From: JAAFIP01 sp043772355
GTDB taxonomy: Bacteria; Pseudomonadota; Gammaproteobacteria; Burkholderiales; Burkholderiaceae_C
Direction of reading: 5' to 3'
Length of the DNA: 16,045 nt
Assembly (NCBI GenBank): GCA_043772355.1
Contig: JAYVGI010000087.1
Span: forward strand, 1 to 16,045
This document shows positions 7,454 to 15,341 of this stretch, piece after piece. The notes beneath the pieces were generated by a model. It made no database searches, was not told the DNA's origin, and was given only the letters and a program-made list of their open reading frames with translations. The position numbers and the translations under genes were made by a program. Position 1 is the first letter of the stretch, and each line of letters opens with the position of its first letter.

Positions 7454-8383
7454 ATGCGTGTGTTACAACAAAGAACCCTTAAATCCTTGACCAAAGCCGT
7501 AGGCGTAGGCATGCACAGCGGCCAGCGGGTAGAACTGACGCTACGCCCCGCCCAGCCCGATACAGGCATTGTGTTTCGCCGGGTAGATTTGCCAGAGCCT
7601 GTGGATATACCCATATCAGCCTTATCGGTGACTGACACGCGCATGGCCACCACGGTCACTGCCCATGGCACCAAGGTGCAGACCATTGAGCATTTCATGT
7701 CCGCCTGCTCGGGCTTGGGTATCGACAACCTGTATGTCGATATCACCGCCGAAGAGGTGCCCATTCTTGATGGGTCGGCTGCGTCCTATGTGTTTCTATT
7801 GCAAAGTGCCGGCATTGCTCTGCAAAACGCACCCAAACGCTTTATCCGGGTATTGAAGACGGTTGAGGTACGCCAGGGTGAGGGCGTGCATGCCAAATGG
7901 GCCCGACTGGAGCCTTTTGAGGGCTACAAACTCGGATTTGAGATTGAGTTTAACCACCCCGCCGTAGACTCTACCGGCCAAAGGGTGGAGTTCGATATGG
8001 CTACAGGCAACTACAGCCGCGACATAGCCCGTGCCCGTACTTTTGGCTTTACCCGCGATGTCGAGGCACTGCGCGCCAACGGTTTGGCATTGGGCGGCGG
8101 GTTGGACAACGCGATCGTCATGGACGACTACAAGGTGCTCAATACCGGCGGCCTGCGTTATGACGACGAGTTTGTAAAGCACAAAATTCTTGATGCCATG
8201 GGCGATCTGTACTGTTTGGGTAAACCACTGCTAGCGGCCTACTGCGCTTTTCGCTCCGGCCACGCGATGAACAACTTGCTGCTGCGCGAATTGCTTTCGC
8301 GCAAAGATGCTTATGAAGTGACCAGTTTTGACGACGAACGCCGTGCACCAGCAGGTTTTGCGCAATTGGTGCCAGCTTGGTAG
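7454..8383 (+). CDS. lpxC: LpxC, UDP-3-O-acyl-GlcNAc deacetylase
   Basis: LpxC is the zinc-dependent cytoplasmic deacetylase that commits UDP-3-O-acyl-GlcNAc to lipid A synthesis. The product has 309 residues (E. coli 305). Zinc ligands are visible at His80 (TIEHFMSA), His243 and Asp247 (HKILDAMGD), and the catalytic His270 is in SGHAMNNLLL. The N-terminal LQQRTLKSLTKAVGVGMHSG is characteristic. Family members usually begin MLQQRTLK, which would correspond to the GTG at 7460 rather than the ATG at 7454 (MRVLQQ). Neither start has a Shine-Dalgarno sequence. It occupies the usual position after ftsZ but beyond a strong terminator. The next ORF begins 20 nt after its stop. Confidence 0.98.
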   Translation: MRVLQQRTLKSLTKAVGVGMHSGQRVELTLRPAQPDTGIVFRRVDLPEPVDIPISALSVTDTRMATTVTAHGTKVQTIEHFMSACSGLGIDNLYVDITAEEVPILDGSAASYVFLLQSAGIALQNAPKRFIRVLKTVEVRQGEGVHAKWARLEPFEGYKLGFEIEFNHPAVDSTGQRVEFDMATGNYSRDIARARTFGFTRDVEALRANGLALGGGLDNAIVMDDYKVLNTGGLRYDDEFVKHKILDAMGDLYCLGKPLLAAYCAFRSGHAMNNLLLRELLSRKDAYEVTSFDDERRAPAGFAQLVPAW

Positions 8384-8403
8384 CCAGGTAGAAAGTATCC
8401 TAA

Positions 8404-10002
8404 GTGGCATTTCCTCCTGTCAAGCCTGGTTCTGTGTCCGCCCAGCAGCCGCGTCTTATTTTGCAAGACCCTCGCGTGGGCGAAGAGGCGCCGTTACCTG
8501 CGCTGCGCTTGAGCCTCGACCTGGGCACCATCGAGCAGTCGGGGCTGGATCGCGAATCAGCCCAAAAAATTTGGGAAACACTGCAACTCAAACCAGAGAC
8601 CATTATTGCCAACCAAGTGCAGTTGCGAGAGGCCAATGCCAAGCTGGAATTGGTGACCCAACAAATGCAGGCGGCCAAGGCGGATGCGGTACAACTGCAA
8701 GCCAAATTGCATCAGATACAGGAGACGCGTTGGCAGCATCCCCTGGTGTATGGCAGTGGCGTTGCGTTCTTGGGGCTGGGATGGCTGTGGCTGGCTGAAC
8801 GCAAAAAGCGTCTGGCCGCGCAGGAGCATGCATCCGTGATGTTTCGCGATGCGAACAGCGTACTGGAGATGCCTGAGGGGCCATCTTCGATGTCTCAAAT
8901 CCCCAGTCAAATGCACAGTCTTATGCCCGAGACAGTGCAAGAGCCGGTGTCGCCAACCGCGCCTGCGCTTATTTCAGACCCTATCGCGCACGCCATTACG
9001 GCGGCAGATCTTCTCCCCTATGTCGCACCAAAGCCGGTGGCTGCGCTGGTTTTTCAAGCCCCTGCGCCGTGGTGGAAGCTGGGCGCAGGCAAGCCCAAGC
9101 CCGCCAAGGTGTCTGGTGCCAAGGTGTCTGGTGCCAAGGTGCAACCCGCCGCACGGCGCAGCACGGTTGCGGAGCATCCCGATCCCGCCCCTGACACCTT
9201 CATAGACAGCGTCGAATTGGAGGATATGCATGCCCCAAAGGTGTCGTCACACGATGCTGGATTGGCTAACGTAGAGCTTCTTGCGCAAACCCGGCTCAAG
9301 CCCGCATCCAGTGACGATGCAATGGGCCATCTGCTGGAGATTCGGATGGCCGTAGAGGCGCTGATCATCCTGGGGCAGCCAGACGCGGCGCAAAAGCTGT
9401 TGCACCAGCATATTGATGCGGTACCCAACACCTGCGGTTGGGCATACATGGAGTATCTGGATCTTAGCGCGCAGCTTGGCCAGCGCGAAGCCTTTGAGGG
9501 TATGCGCAAGCGCTACCGGTTGCAGTTCAATCGCCTTGCGCCGTACTGGATGGAGCCCAACGCCGCTGTGCAGAGCTTGGACAACTACGAGCGCCCCATA
9601 GCCGAGCTTTGCGCAGCCTGGTATTCGCCAGAGCGTACCAAGATGCTGATTAGCACTTGGCTGCAAGGCACATTGCACTCGCGCCGCCTGTTCCAGCTAC
9701 CAGCCTACCGTGATTTGCTCGATTTGTATGAAATGATGGAGTTTTTTGACGATAATTCCTCTGCGGGATCGGATTTTGTGCCCACCGTGAGTTTGCTGGA
9801 TTTGGATTACGAATTTGCAATCGACGTTAAAATCCAACCCCAATCCAGCGAAGATATGCTGCGCGCGGTGCCCACCGTCAAGACGGGCGATTTTGCAGTG
9901 GACTTTAACCTGACTCAAGGCCCTTCAGACTTGGGCGCATTGACACCTATTCCCGATACACCCAAAGCGGCCAGACCCCAACCCGCCGTGGTTTCTAGAT
10001 AA
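8404..10002 (+). CDS. Single-TM protein of unknown function with helical C-terminal region (possibly FimV-like)
   Basis: The product has 532 residues starting at GTG 8404; an AGAAAG purine run lies about 8 nt upstream and lpxC stops 20 nt upstream. The N-terminal about 65 residues include LSLDLGTIEQSGLDRESA. A heptad-like Gln/Ala/Leu-rich coiled-coil segment follows (about 68-108). One TM segment is at about 113-131 (LVYGSGVAFLGLGWLWLA) with a basic KKRL flank, so the N-terminus is probably in the cytoplasm or periplasm opposite the long C-terminal part. A low-complexity Pro/Ala/Lys linker (about 150-290) contains two exact copies of VSGAK. A helical, TPR-like block (about 307-380, HLLEIRMAVEALIILGQPDAAQKLLHQHI) follows, then an acidic tail. 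The coiled coil-TM-linker-helical C-terminus layout recalls FimV/HubP polar proteins, but no LysM domain is seen. Function is unknown. Confidence 0.8.
   Translation: MAFPPVKPGSVSAQQPRLILQDPRVGEEAPLPALRLSLDLGTIEQSGLDRESAQKIWETLQLKPETIIANQVQLREANAKLELVTQQMQAAKADAVQLQAKLHQIQETRWQHPLVYGSGVAFLGLGWLWLAERKKRLAAQEHASVMFRDANSVLEMPEGPSSMSQIPSQMHSLMPETVQEPVSPTAPALISDPIAHAITAADLLPYVAPKPVAALVFQAPAPWWKLGAGKPKPAKVSGAKVSGAKVQPAARRSTVAEHPDPAPDTFIDSVELEDMHAPKVSSHDAGLANVELLAQTRLKPASSDDAMGHLLEIRMAVEALIILGQPDAAQKLLHQHIDAVPNTCGWAYMEYLDLSAQLGQREAFEGMRKRYRLQFNRLAPYWMEPNAAVQSLDNYERPIAELCAAWYSPERTKMLISTWLQGTLHSRRLFQLPAYRDLLDLYEMMEFFDDNSSAGSDFVPTVSLLDLDYEFAIDVKIQPQSSEDMLRAVPTVKTGDFAVDFNLTQGPSDLGALTPIPDTPKAARPQPAVVSR
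9106..9141 (+). repeat. 15-bp in-frame tandem repeat in the linker of the TM protein
   Basis: Two exact copies of AAGGTGTCTGGTGCC (9106-9120, 9121-9135) are followed by a partial third (9136-9141). Because the unit is 15 bp, copy-number change alters the linker by five residues (KVSGA) without breaking the frame. It lies in the low-complexity region between TM segment and helical domain. Confidence 0.9.
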
Positions 10003-10007
10003 CTTTC

Positions 10008-12068
10008 ATGTACGTACTTTTTGAAGAAGGCGGCAAGTTCCTTGCAGGCCGTGTGCTCTCGCAAGCGGAGGCTTCGCTGCAGGTGGAGTTGGATTCCGGC
10101 AAACGCGTCAAACTCAAGTCTGCACTGGCTTTGCTGCATTTTGACAAGCCCACCCCCGCCGATATGCTTACCCAAGCAGCCGTGCTTGCCCTGGGTATGG
10201 ACGTGAACTTGGCTTGGGAGTGCGCCGCTGAGGAAGAGTTTGGCTTTGCCGATCTGGCGCACGAGTATTTCAGCGCCAAAGCCACCAGCCTGGAACTGGC
10301 CGCAGCGCTGATGTGCCTGTACAACGCGCCGCATTACTTTCGCCGTGCGGGCAAAGGCCGGTTCAAAAAAGCGGGCGCAGACATCGTGCAGCAGGCGTTG
10401 GCCGCGATAGAGAAAAAGAAAGCCGTTGTAGCGCAAATCAGCGCCTGGGCCAGCGAGCTGGGCGCGGGGCAAACTCCCCAAGCCATCAGAGATCAGCTGT
10501 ACAAAATACTCTTTCGACCCGACAAAAACGCGCCCGAGTACAAGGCCGTGGTCGAGGCCTCACGCGCCACCCACATCCCGCCATTGGAGTTGCTCAAACA
10601 AGCCGGTGCCATTGGCTCGGCTTACCAGTTTCATTGGCAGCGCTTTTTGTTTGACCAGTTTCCCAAAGGCACTGGCTTTGCGGCTCTCGATGCTCCCGCC
10701 ATCAAAGACCAGTTGCCGCTGGCTACCGCACAAGCCTTCTCGATTGACGACAGCAACACCACCGAAATTGACGACGCACTGAGTGTGCAAGGTTTGGGCA
10801 GCGGCAAAGTCATATTGGGCATTCACATTGCGGCCCCCGCCTTGGCTATCGCCCCGCAGGGCGTGATTGACAAAGTAGCCCGCGAGCGTTTGTCCACCGT
10901 CTACATGCCAGGCAACAAGGTCACCATGCTGCCCGATGCCGTAGTGCAAAACTATACCTTGGCCGAGGGGCGCGACTGCCCGGCCGTGTCGCTGTACGTC
11001 ACCATAGACGAAGCTACTTTGGCCATCCAAAGCACCCGTACCTTGCTGGAGCGCGTACCCATCATTGCCAATTTGCGCCACGATGTGCTGGACATTGAAG
11101 TAACCGAAGAGGCGCTTGCCAACGTAGAAGACTGGAAACAGAAGAGCGGAAAAACGCCTATTCCATTGCGGGAGCAGCTATCATTTTTACACCGCCTGGC
11201 GCAACACCTGAAAGCCGGGCGCGAAGTGGTGCGCGGCAAGCCCGAGACCTTTAACCGGCCCGATTACAACTTCCACGTCAAAGCCGCAGCCGGTGCCAAG
11301 CCCGGCGACTTGCAGGGCAACGAACCGGTAGACATCAGCACCCGCCGGCGTGGCGCGCCGCTGGATTTGATCGTTGCCGAGGCCATGATTTTGGCCAACA
11401 GCACCTGGGGCCAATGGATGGCCAGCCTGGGCGTGCCCGCTATTTACCGCAGCCAGGCCAGCCTGGCCCCGGGTGTGAAGGTGCGCATGGGCACCAAGGC
11501 CCTGCCCCACGCAGGCATAGGCGTACCCAGCTACGCCTGGAGCACCTCACCCCTGCGCCGCTACACCGACATGGTCAACCAATGGCAGATCATTGCCTGC
11601 GCGCGCCATGGCAGCACCGCCGCACTGGCCGCGCCCTTCAAACCCAAAGATGCCGAGCTTTTCGCCATTATTTCCAGTTTTGATGCCGCCTACACGGCCT
11701 ATAACGGCTTTCAAAACGGCATGGAGCGCTACTGGACGCTGCAGTACATCCAGCAGCGCCACATCACCGAGATCGTGGGCGTGGTCTTCAAAGAAGGCAT
11801 GGTGCGCGCCGACGATATTCCCTTGGTGCTGCCCGTACTGGGCACCATGGACGTGCCGCGCGGCACCAAGGTGCGGGTTAAATTGGGCGAGATCGACGAG
11901 ATCACGCTGGACATCTCGGGCACCCTGATCGAACGGCTGGATGCTGCACCAGAGGCTGGAGCGAGTCCCGAGGAAGACGATGACGATTTGGCAGGACCCA
12001 TCGCTATCGCTGTGGATGTATCAGGGGATGACGCTGGCACTCAGATTGGCGATAATCAATCCCCGTGA
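10008..12068 (+). CDS. RNase II/RNase R-family 3'-5' exoribonuclease (RNB domain)
   Basis: The product has 686 residues. The RNB catalytic domain (about 225-560) shows the metal-binding motif FSIDDSNTTEIDDALSV: Asp247, Asp255 and Asp256 match E. coli RNase II Asp201, Asp209 and Asp210, while the Asp207 position is Glu253. Also seen are the substrate-channel motifs LGIHIAAP, RLSTVYMPGNKVTMLP and the C-terminal YAWSTSPLRRYTDMVNQW, the counterpart of the RNase II/R TSPIRR motif. The first about 200 residues diverge from E. coli RNase II and may contain degenerate cold-shock-like folds. A small S1-like OB fold is likely at about 595-655 (EIVGVVFKEGMVRADDIPL), followed by an acidic tail. It likely degrades RNA processively in the cytoplasm. 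The ATG is 5 nt after the previous stop, with no clear Shine-Dalgarno site, suggesting coupling; it overlaps the next gene by GTGA. rnb, rnr and vacB are all used as names for relatives, so I give no symbol. Confidence 0.9.
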   Translation: MYVLFEEGGKFLAGRVLSQAEASLQVELDSGKRVKLKSALALLHFDKPTPADMLTQAAVLALGMDVNLAWECAAEEEFGFADLAHEYFSAKATSLELAAALMCLYNAPHYFRRAGKGRFKKAGADIVQQALAAIEKKKAVVAQISAWASELGAGQTPQAIRDQLYKILFRPDKNAPEYKAVVEASRATHIPPLELLKQAGAIGSAYQFHWQRFLFDQFPKGTGFAALDAPAIKDQLPLATAQAFSIDDSNTTEIDDALSVQGLGSGKVILGIHIAAPALAIAPQGVIDKVARERLSTVYMPGNKVTMLPDAVVQNYTLAEGRDCPAVSLYVTIDEATLAIQSTRTLLERVPIIANLRHDVLDIEVTEEALANVEDWKQKSGKTPIPLREQLSFLHRLAQHLKAGREVVRGKPETFNRPDYNFHVKAAAGAKPGDLQGNEPVDISTRRRGAPLDLIVAEAMILANSTWGQWMASLGVPAIYRSQASLAPGVKVRMGTKALPHAGIGVPSYAWSTSPLRRYTDMVNQWQIIACARHGSTAALAAPFKPKDAELFAIISSFDAAYTAYNGFQNGMERYWTLQYIQQRHITEIVGVVFKEGMVRADDIPLVLPVLGTMDVPRGTKVRVKLGEIDEITLDISGTLIERLDAAPEAGASPEEDDDDLAGPIAIAVDVSGDDAGTQIGDNQSP

Positions 12069-12925
12069 AGTTCCTGCAAAAGCTCAATACCCTTTCCATT
12101 GCCTTGGGTGTCTCCATCTTGGTGCACGCGGCTTTGTTGACGGTACGTTTTGTCGATCCTGAGCGCTTTAACCGTATTTTTCAGGATACTCCGCTAGAAG
12201 TGATCTTGGTGAACGCCAAATCCAGCGAGCGCCCTGAAATTGCCAAAGCCATTGCTCAGGCTTCGCTGGCAGGGGGTGGCGATGTAGACAAAGGCCGTGC
12301 CACCACGCCCTTGCCACCCAGCGCGCTCAGTGAGATCGGTGACACCGTGGAGGAGACGCAGCGCAAGGTAGTAGAAGCGCTGCAAGAAGAGCAAACCATG
12401 TTGCTGGCCAGCGTAAAAAAGGAACTGGCTACGATTCCCCGCTTAGATCCCAAAAAGGCCTCGCAAAATGCCGAGGCGGTTACGCAGGAAGAAAAACGCC
12501 GCCAGTTGCAGCGCCTGCTCGCTGAGATTGAAAAACGCATCAACGAAGAAAACGCCAGGCCCAAAAAGCGCTACATCAGCCCGGCTACCCGAGAAGAGGT
12601 GTACGCCGTGTACTACGATAGTTTGCGTCACAAAATTGAAGACCGAGGTACACAAAATTTCCCCGAAGCCGCAGGCAACAAACTGTATGGCGAGCTCACC
12701 ATGATCGTTACCGTCAACCATGACGGCCGCGTTGTCGCCACCCAGGTGGTAGAGACCTCGGGTAACCTCACGCTGGACCGTCGCGCCCAGACGATTGTCA
12801 AAAATGCCGGGCCTTTTGGTCACTTCAACGACGGCATGCGCGCCCGCGCCGACCAAATTGTCGTGGTGTCCCGCTTTAAATTCACCCGGGATGAGACGCT
12901 TGAAACCAATCTCACATCACGCTAG
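12065..12925 (+). CDS. TonB-family protein (single TM, C-terminal TonB domain)
   Basis: The product has 286 residues. The GTG start overlaps the exoribonuclease stop (GTGA), indicating co-expression. A cytoplasmic stub and one TM segment (about 9-27, LSIALGVSILVHAALLTV, with the His found in the TonB TM helix) are followed by a charged Glu/Lys/Gln-rich region (about 85-175, probably coiled coil) and a TonB C-terminal domain (about 178-282: AVYYDSLRHKIEDRGTQNFP, then LTMIVTVNHDGRVVATQVVETSG and RRAQTIVKNAGPFGHF). Classical TonB has a long Pro-Lys/Pro-Glu spacer; here the spacer is charged and helical. No exbB or exbD lies nearby. It could energise outer membrane transport, or be a TonB/TolA-like envelope protein with a structural role; the sequence does not decide. 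Confidence 0.85.
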   Translation: MKFLQKLNTLSIALGVSILVHAALLTVRFVDPERFNRIFQDTPLEVILVNAKSSERPEIAKAIAQASLAGGGDVDKGRATTPLPPSALSEIGDTVEETQRKVVEALQEEQTMLLASVKKELATIPRLDPKKASQNAEAVTQEEKRRQLQRLLAEIEKRINEENARPKKRYISPATREEVYAVYYDSLRHKIEDRGTQNFPEAAGNKLYGELTMIVTVNHDGRVVATQVVETSGNLTLDRRAQTIVKNAGPFGHFNDGMRARADQIVVVSRFKFTRDETLETNLTSR

Positions 12926-13007
12926 GTCTACGGCGCTTGCCTGTGATGCAGTTTGAAAAGCGGCCCCATGCAGCGGACTGCCGCCTGTGGGCTCAAGGGG
13001 TAGCGCC

Positions 13008-13739
13008 ATGAAGCGCGCCCTGGCCGTCTGGGGCATGCTGGCGCTGCTGGCGTTCTTGGCCCTCCAGTTATTTTTTGTGTTGCGCATCACCACCATGTTG
13101 GCAATTGATCCGCAGTCCACCAGCTTGGAGCGCTCCGAGGTTTGGCGGGTATGGCATCAGCCGGCCAAGCCGTTTGCCTGGGAGCAGCAGTGGGTACCGT
13201 ATGAGCAAATCGCCGAACCGCTTAAACGCGCGGTCATCGCCAGCGAGGACAGTGACTTTGTGTACCATGGCGGTTTCGATTGGGATGCAATGGAAAAAGC
13301 CTGGAAAAAGAACACTCAAACCCAGGCGAAACCCGTCCAACGTAGCCGTAACGGCAAGGTTCGCCCGCCAAAAATCATGGGAGCCTCCACCATCACCCAG
13401 CAGTTGGCTAAAAACCTTTTTCTATCGGGCGAGCGCCATTTACTGCGCAAAGGCCAGGAGTTCGTTTTGACGATGGCGCTGGAGCTGGTGCTGTCCAAGC
13501 AGCGCATTTTGGAGATTTACCTCAACAGCGTAGAGTGGGGTGAGGGGGTCTTCGGCGCTGAAGCAGCGGCGCAGCATTACTTTCAAAAATCGGCTGCCAA
13601 GCTCAGCGCCTATGAAGCGGCCCGGCTGGCGGTTATGCTGCCGCAACCCAAGTACTTTGAAAACGCGCTCAACAAAGGGTATCTCCACAGCCGTGCACAA
13701 ACCATCATGGCGCGCATGGCAGACGCGGAACTGCCTTGA
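13008..13739 (+). CDS. mtgA: MtgA, monofunctional peptidoglycan glycosyltransferase (GT51)
   Basis: MtgA is a membrane-anchored enzyme that polymerises lipid II glycan strands without transpeptidase activity. The product has 243 residues (E. coli 242). An N-terminal TM anchor (about 5-27) is followed by the GT51 domain with the first catalytic Glu in ASEDSDFVYHGGFDW (Glu80), then GASTITQQLAKNLFL (125-139), the second Glu in KGQEFVLTMALE (Glu151), and ILEIYLNSVEWGEGVFGAEAAA. ATG 13008 was chosen because AAGGGG (12994-12999) lies 8 nt upstream and it starts directly before the TM segment; the GTG at 12987 gives a non-conserved extension. Between the two blocks a basic Gln/Lys/Arg-rich stretch (about 98-123) is low in conservation. 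In many betaproteobacteria aroE precedes mtgA; here it does not. Confidence 0.96.
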   Translation: MKRALAVWGMLALLAFLALQLFFVLRITTMLAIDPQSTSLERSEVWRVWHQPAKPFAWEQQWVPYEQIAEPLKRAVIASEDSDFVYHGGFDWDAMEKAWKKNTQTQAKPVQRSRNGKVRPPKIMGASTITQQLAKNLFLSGERHLLRKGQEFVLTMALELVLSKQRILEIYLNSVEWGEGVFGAEAAAQHYFQKSAAKLSAYEAARLAVMLPQPKYFENALNKGYLHSRAQTIMARMADAELP

Positions 13740-13843
13740 AATGGCCTTGCCGGATCGCCTTGCTGCAGCACAGCGTCCTGCGGGGCGGCACGCTGGTGCA
13801 ACAAGGATTCACAGCGGCGGCGTACGTGTTTTCATCTGTGGCC

Positions 13844-13849
13844 TACAAT
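13844..13849 (+). promoter_or_regulatory. Likely -10 box of tldD
   Basis: TACAAT (one mismatch to TATAAT) ends 7 nt before the ATG at 13857, so a transcript from it would start at or within a base of that ATG. A recognisable -35 at 16-18 nt is lacking (sequence there is CGTACG). The remaining mtgA-tldD gap (13740-13843) holds a 6-bp hairpin CAGCGT/ACGCTG around 13781-13805 without a T-run and no other signal. Confidence 0.4.
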
Positions 13850-13856
13850 GGGCCGC

Positions 13857-15341
13857 ATGATCTCTCGCGAACCCACCATCGAACGCTTGGCTATCGCCAA
13901 GCAGTTGCTTCTTGACCCGTTTGGCCTGAACGAGTCCCACCTGTCCAAAGCCCTGGGCGAGATTACCTCGCGCGGCGTGGACGATGCGGATTTGTACTTT
14001 CAATACACCCGCTCTGAAGGCTGGAGCCTGGAAGAAGGGATTGTCAAGACCGGCAGCTTCAGCATCGACCAGGGGGTTGGCGTGCGGGCGGTAAGCGGTG
14101 AGAAGACCGCGTTTGCCTATTCAGACGACATTTCCTGGGACAGTTTGCTTGACGCAGCCCATACAGTGCGGTCTATATCGGCCACTACCAAGGCGGGTCG
14201 TGCGCGGATAGCTCCTAAAAAGATAGCTAAAGCGCGCTCGCTCTACAACGGCCTGGATCCCATTGCTTCGCTGGACAGCGCGGCCAAAGTGGCTTTGCTC
14301 GGCCGGGTAGAAAAAATAGCCCGCGCCAAAGACCCCCGCGTGGTGCAAGTCATGGCTGGCTTGGCCAGCGAGTACGACGTCATCATGGTCGCGCGGGCCG
14401 ATGGCACACTGGCGGCTGACGTGCGACCGCTGGTGCGTTTGTCCGTGACTGTCATTGCCGAGCAAAAAGTCACCCTCAAAGGCAAGACCGAGATGCGCCG
14501 CGAGATGGGTTCTGGCGGTGGCGGCGGGCGCTTTGGATTGGCCTATTTTGATGACGCGCACATCCAAGAGTATGTGCAAGCCGCCGTGCACGCCGCGTTG
14601 ACCAATTTGGAGTCGCGCCCCGCCCCCGCTGGCGAGATGACTGTCGTGCTGGGCCCCGGCTGGCCCGGCGTGCTGTTGCACGAGGCCGTAGGCCACGGTT
14701 TGGAAGGCGACTTCAACCGCAAGGGCTCCAGCGCCTTCAGCGGCATGATCGGTAAACGTGTCGCAGCCAAAGGGGTGACCGTTTTGGACGACGGCACCAT
14801 CAATGACCGGCGTGGCTCCCTCAATATCGATGACGAAGGCCATGTCTCGCAGCGCAATGTGTTGATAGAAGACGGTATTTTGAAGGGCTACATCCAGGAC
14901 AGCATGAATGCCCGCCTGATGGGCTGCAAACCCACCGGCAATGGTCGCCGCGAGAGTTACGCCCACACGCCCATGCCGCGCATGACCAATACCTATATGC
15001 TGGGCGGCGACAAAACCAAAGAAGAAATCATCGCCAGTATCGACAAAGGCCTGTACGCGACCAATTTTGGTGGTGGGCAGGTAGACATTACCTCGGGCAA
15101 GTTTGTTTTCAGCGCCAGCGAGGCGTATTGGGTGGAAAAAGGCAAAATTCTGTACCCCGTAAAGGGTGCCACCATCGTCGGCTCAGGCCCCGAGTCGCTG
15201 AAAAAGATCAGCATGATCGGCAATGACATGGCACTGGACACGGGCGTGGGCGTATGCGGTAAAGAAGGGCAAAGCGTGCCCGTCGGGGTGGGCCAGCCCA
15301 CCCTGCGCATTGAGAGCCTTACCGTGGGCGGTACGGCGTAG
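13857..15341 (+). CDS. tldD: TldD, metalloprotease subunit (TldD/PmbA family)
   Basis: TldD forms a zinc-dependent heterodimeric cytoplasmic protease with TldE/PmbA that acts on unfolded peptides such as microcin B17 and the CcdA antitoxin in E. coli. The product has 494 residues (E. coli 481). Seen: YFQYTRSEGWSLEEGIVK and IDQGVGVRAVSGEKTAFAY at the N-terminus, GTLAADVRPLVRLSV, and the metal-binding signature HEAVGHGLEGD (His275 and His280). NVLIEDGILKGYIQDSMNARLMG and PTGNGRRESYAHTPMPRMTNTYML come next, and VGVCGKEGQSVPVGVGQPTLRIESLTVGGTA closes the protein. An in-frame ATG at 13848 would add three residues but overlaps the TACAAT box; MISREPTIERLA from 13857 is preferred. A repeat-like stretch (14202-14230) falls in a variable linker. 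No pmbA is in the window. Confidence 0.97.
   Translation: MISREPTIERLAIAKQLLLDPFGLNESHLSKALGEITSRGVDDADLYFQYTRSEGWSLEEGIVKTGSFSIDQGVGVRAVSGEKTAFAYSDDISWDSLLDAAHTVRSISATTKAGRARIAPKKIAKARSLYNGLDPIASLDSAAKVALLGRVEKIARAKDPRVVQVMAGLASEYDVIMVARADGTLAADVRPLVRLSVTVIAEQKVTLKGKTEMRREMGSGGGGGRFGLAYFDDAHIQEYVQAAVHAALTNLESRPAPAGEMTVVLGPGWPGVLLHEAVGHGLEGDFNRKGSSAFSGMIGKRVAAKGVTVLDDGTINDRRGSLNIDDEGHVSQRNVLIEDGILKGYIQDSMNARLMGCKPTGNGRRESYAHTPMPRMTNTYMLGGDKTKEEIIASIDKGLYATNFGGGQVDITSGKFVFSASEAYWVEKGKILYPVKGATIVGSGPESLKKISMIGNDMALDTGVGVCGKEGQSVPVGVGQPTLRIESLTVGGTA
14202..14230 (-). repeat. Inverted repeat-family-like segment inside tldD
   Basis: GCGC-GGA-TAGCTCCTA-AAAAGA-TAGC resembles the reverse complement of the 2951-2976 repeat (GCGC-AAG-TAGCTCCTA-TTTTTG-TAGC), with 17 of 26 positions equal and the core TAGCTCCTA exact. 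In the tldD frame it encodes the lysine-rich IAPKKIAKA in a linker that E. coli TldD fills with different sequence. Repeat origin is suggestive only. Confidence 0.35.

Noticed and set aside
13740..13856. Coding sequence in the mtgA-tldD gap
   Set aside because: Frames through the gap are short, give no recognisable product, and run into tldD out of frame.
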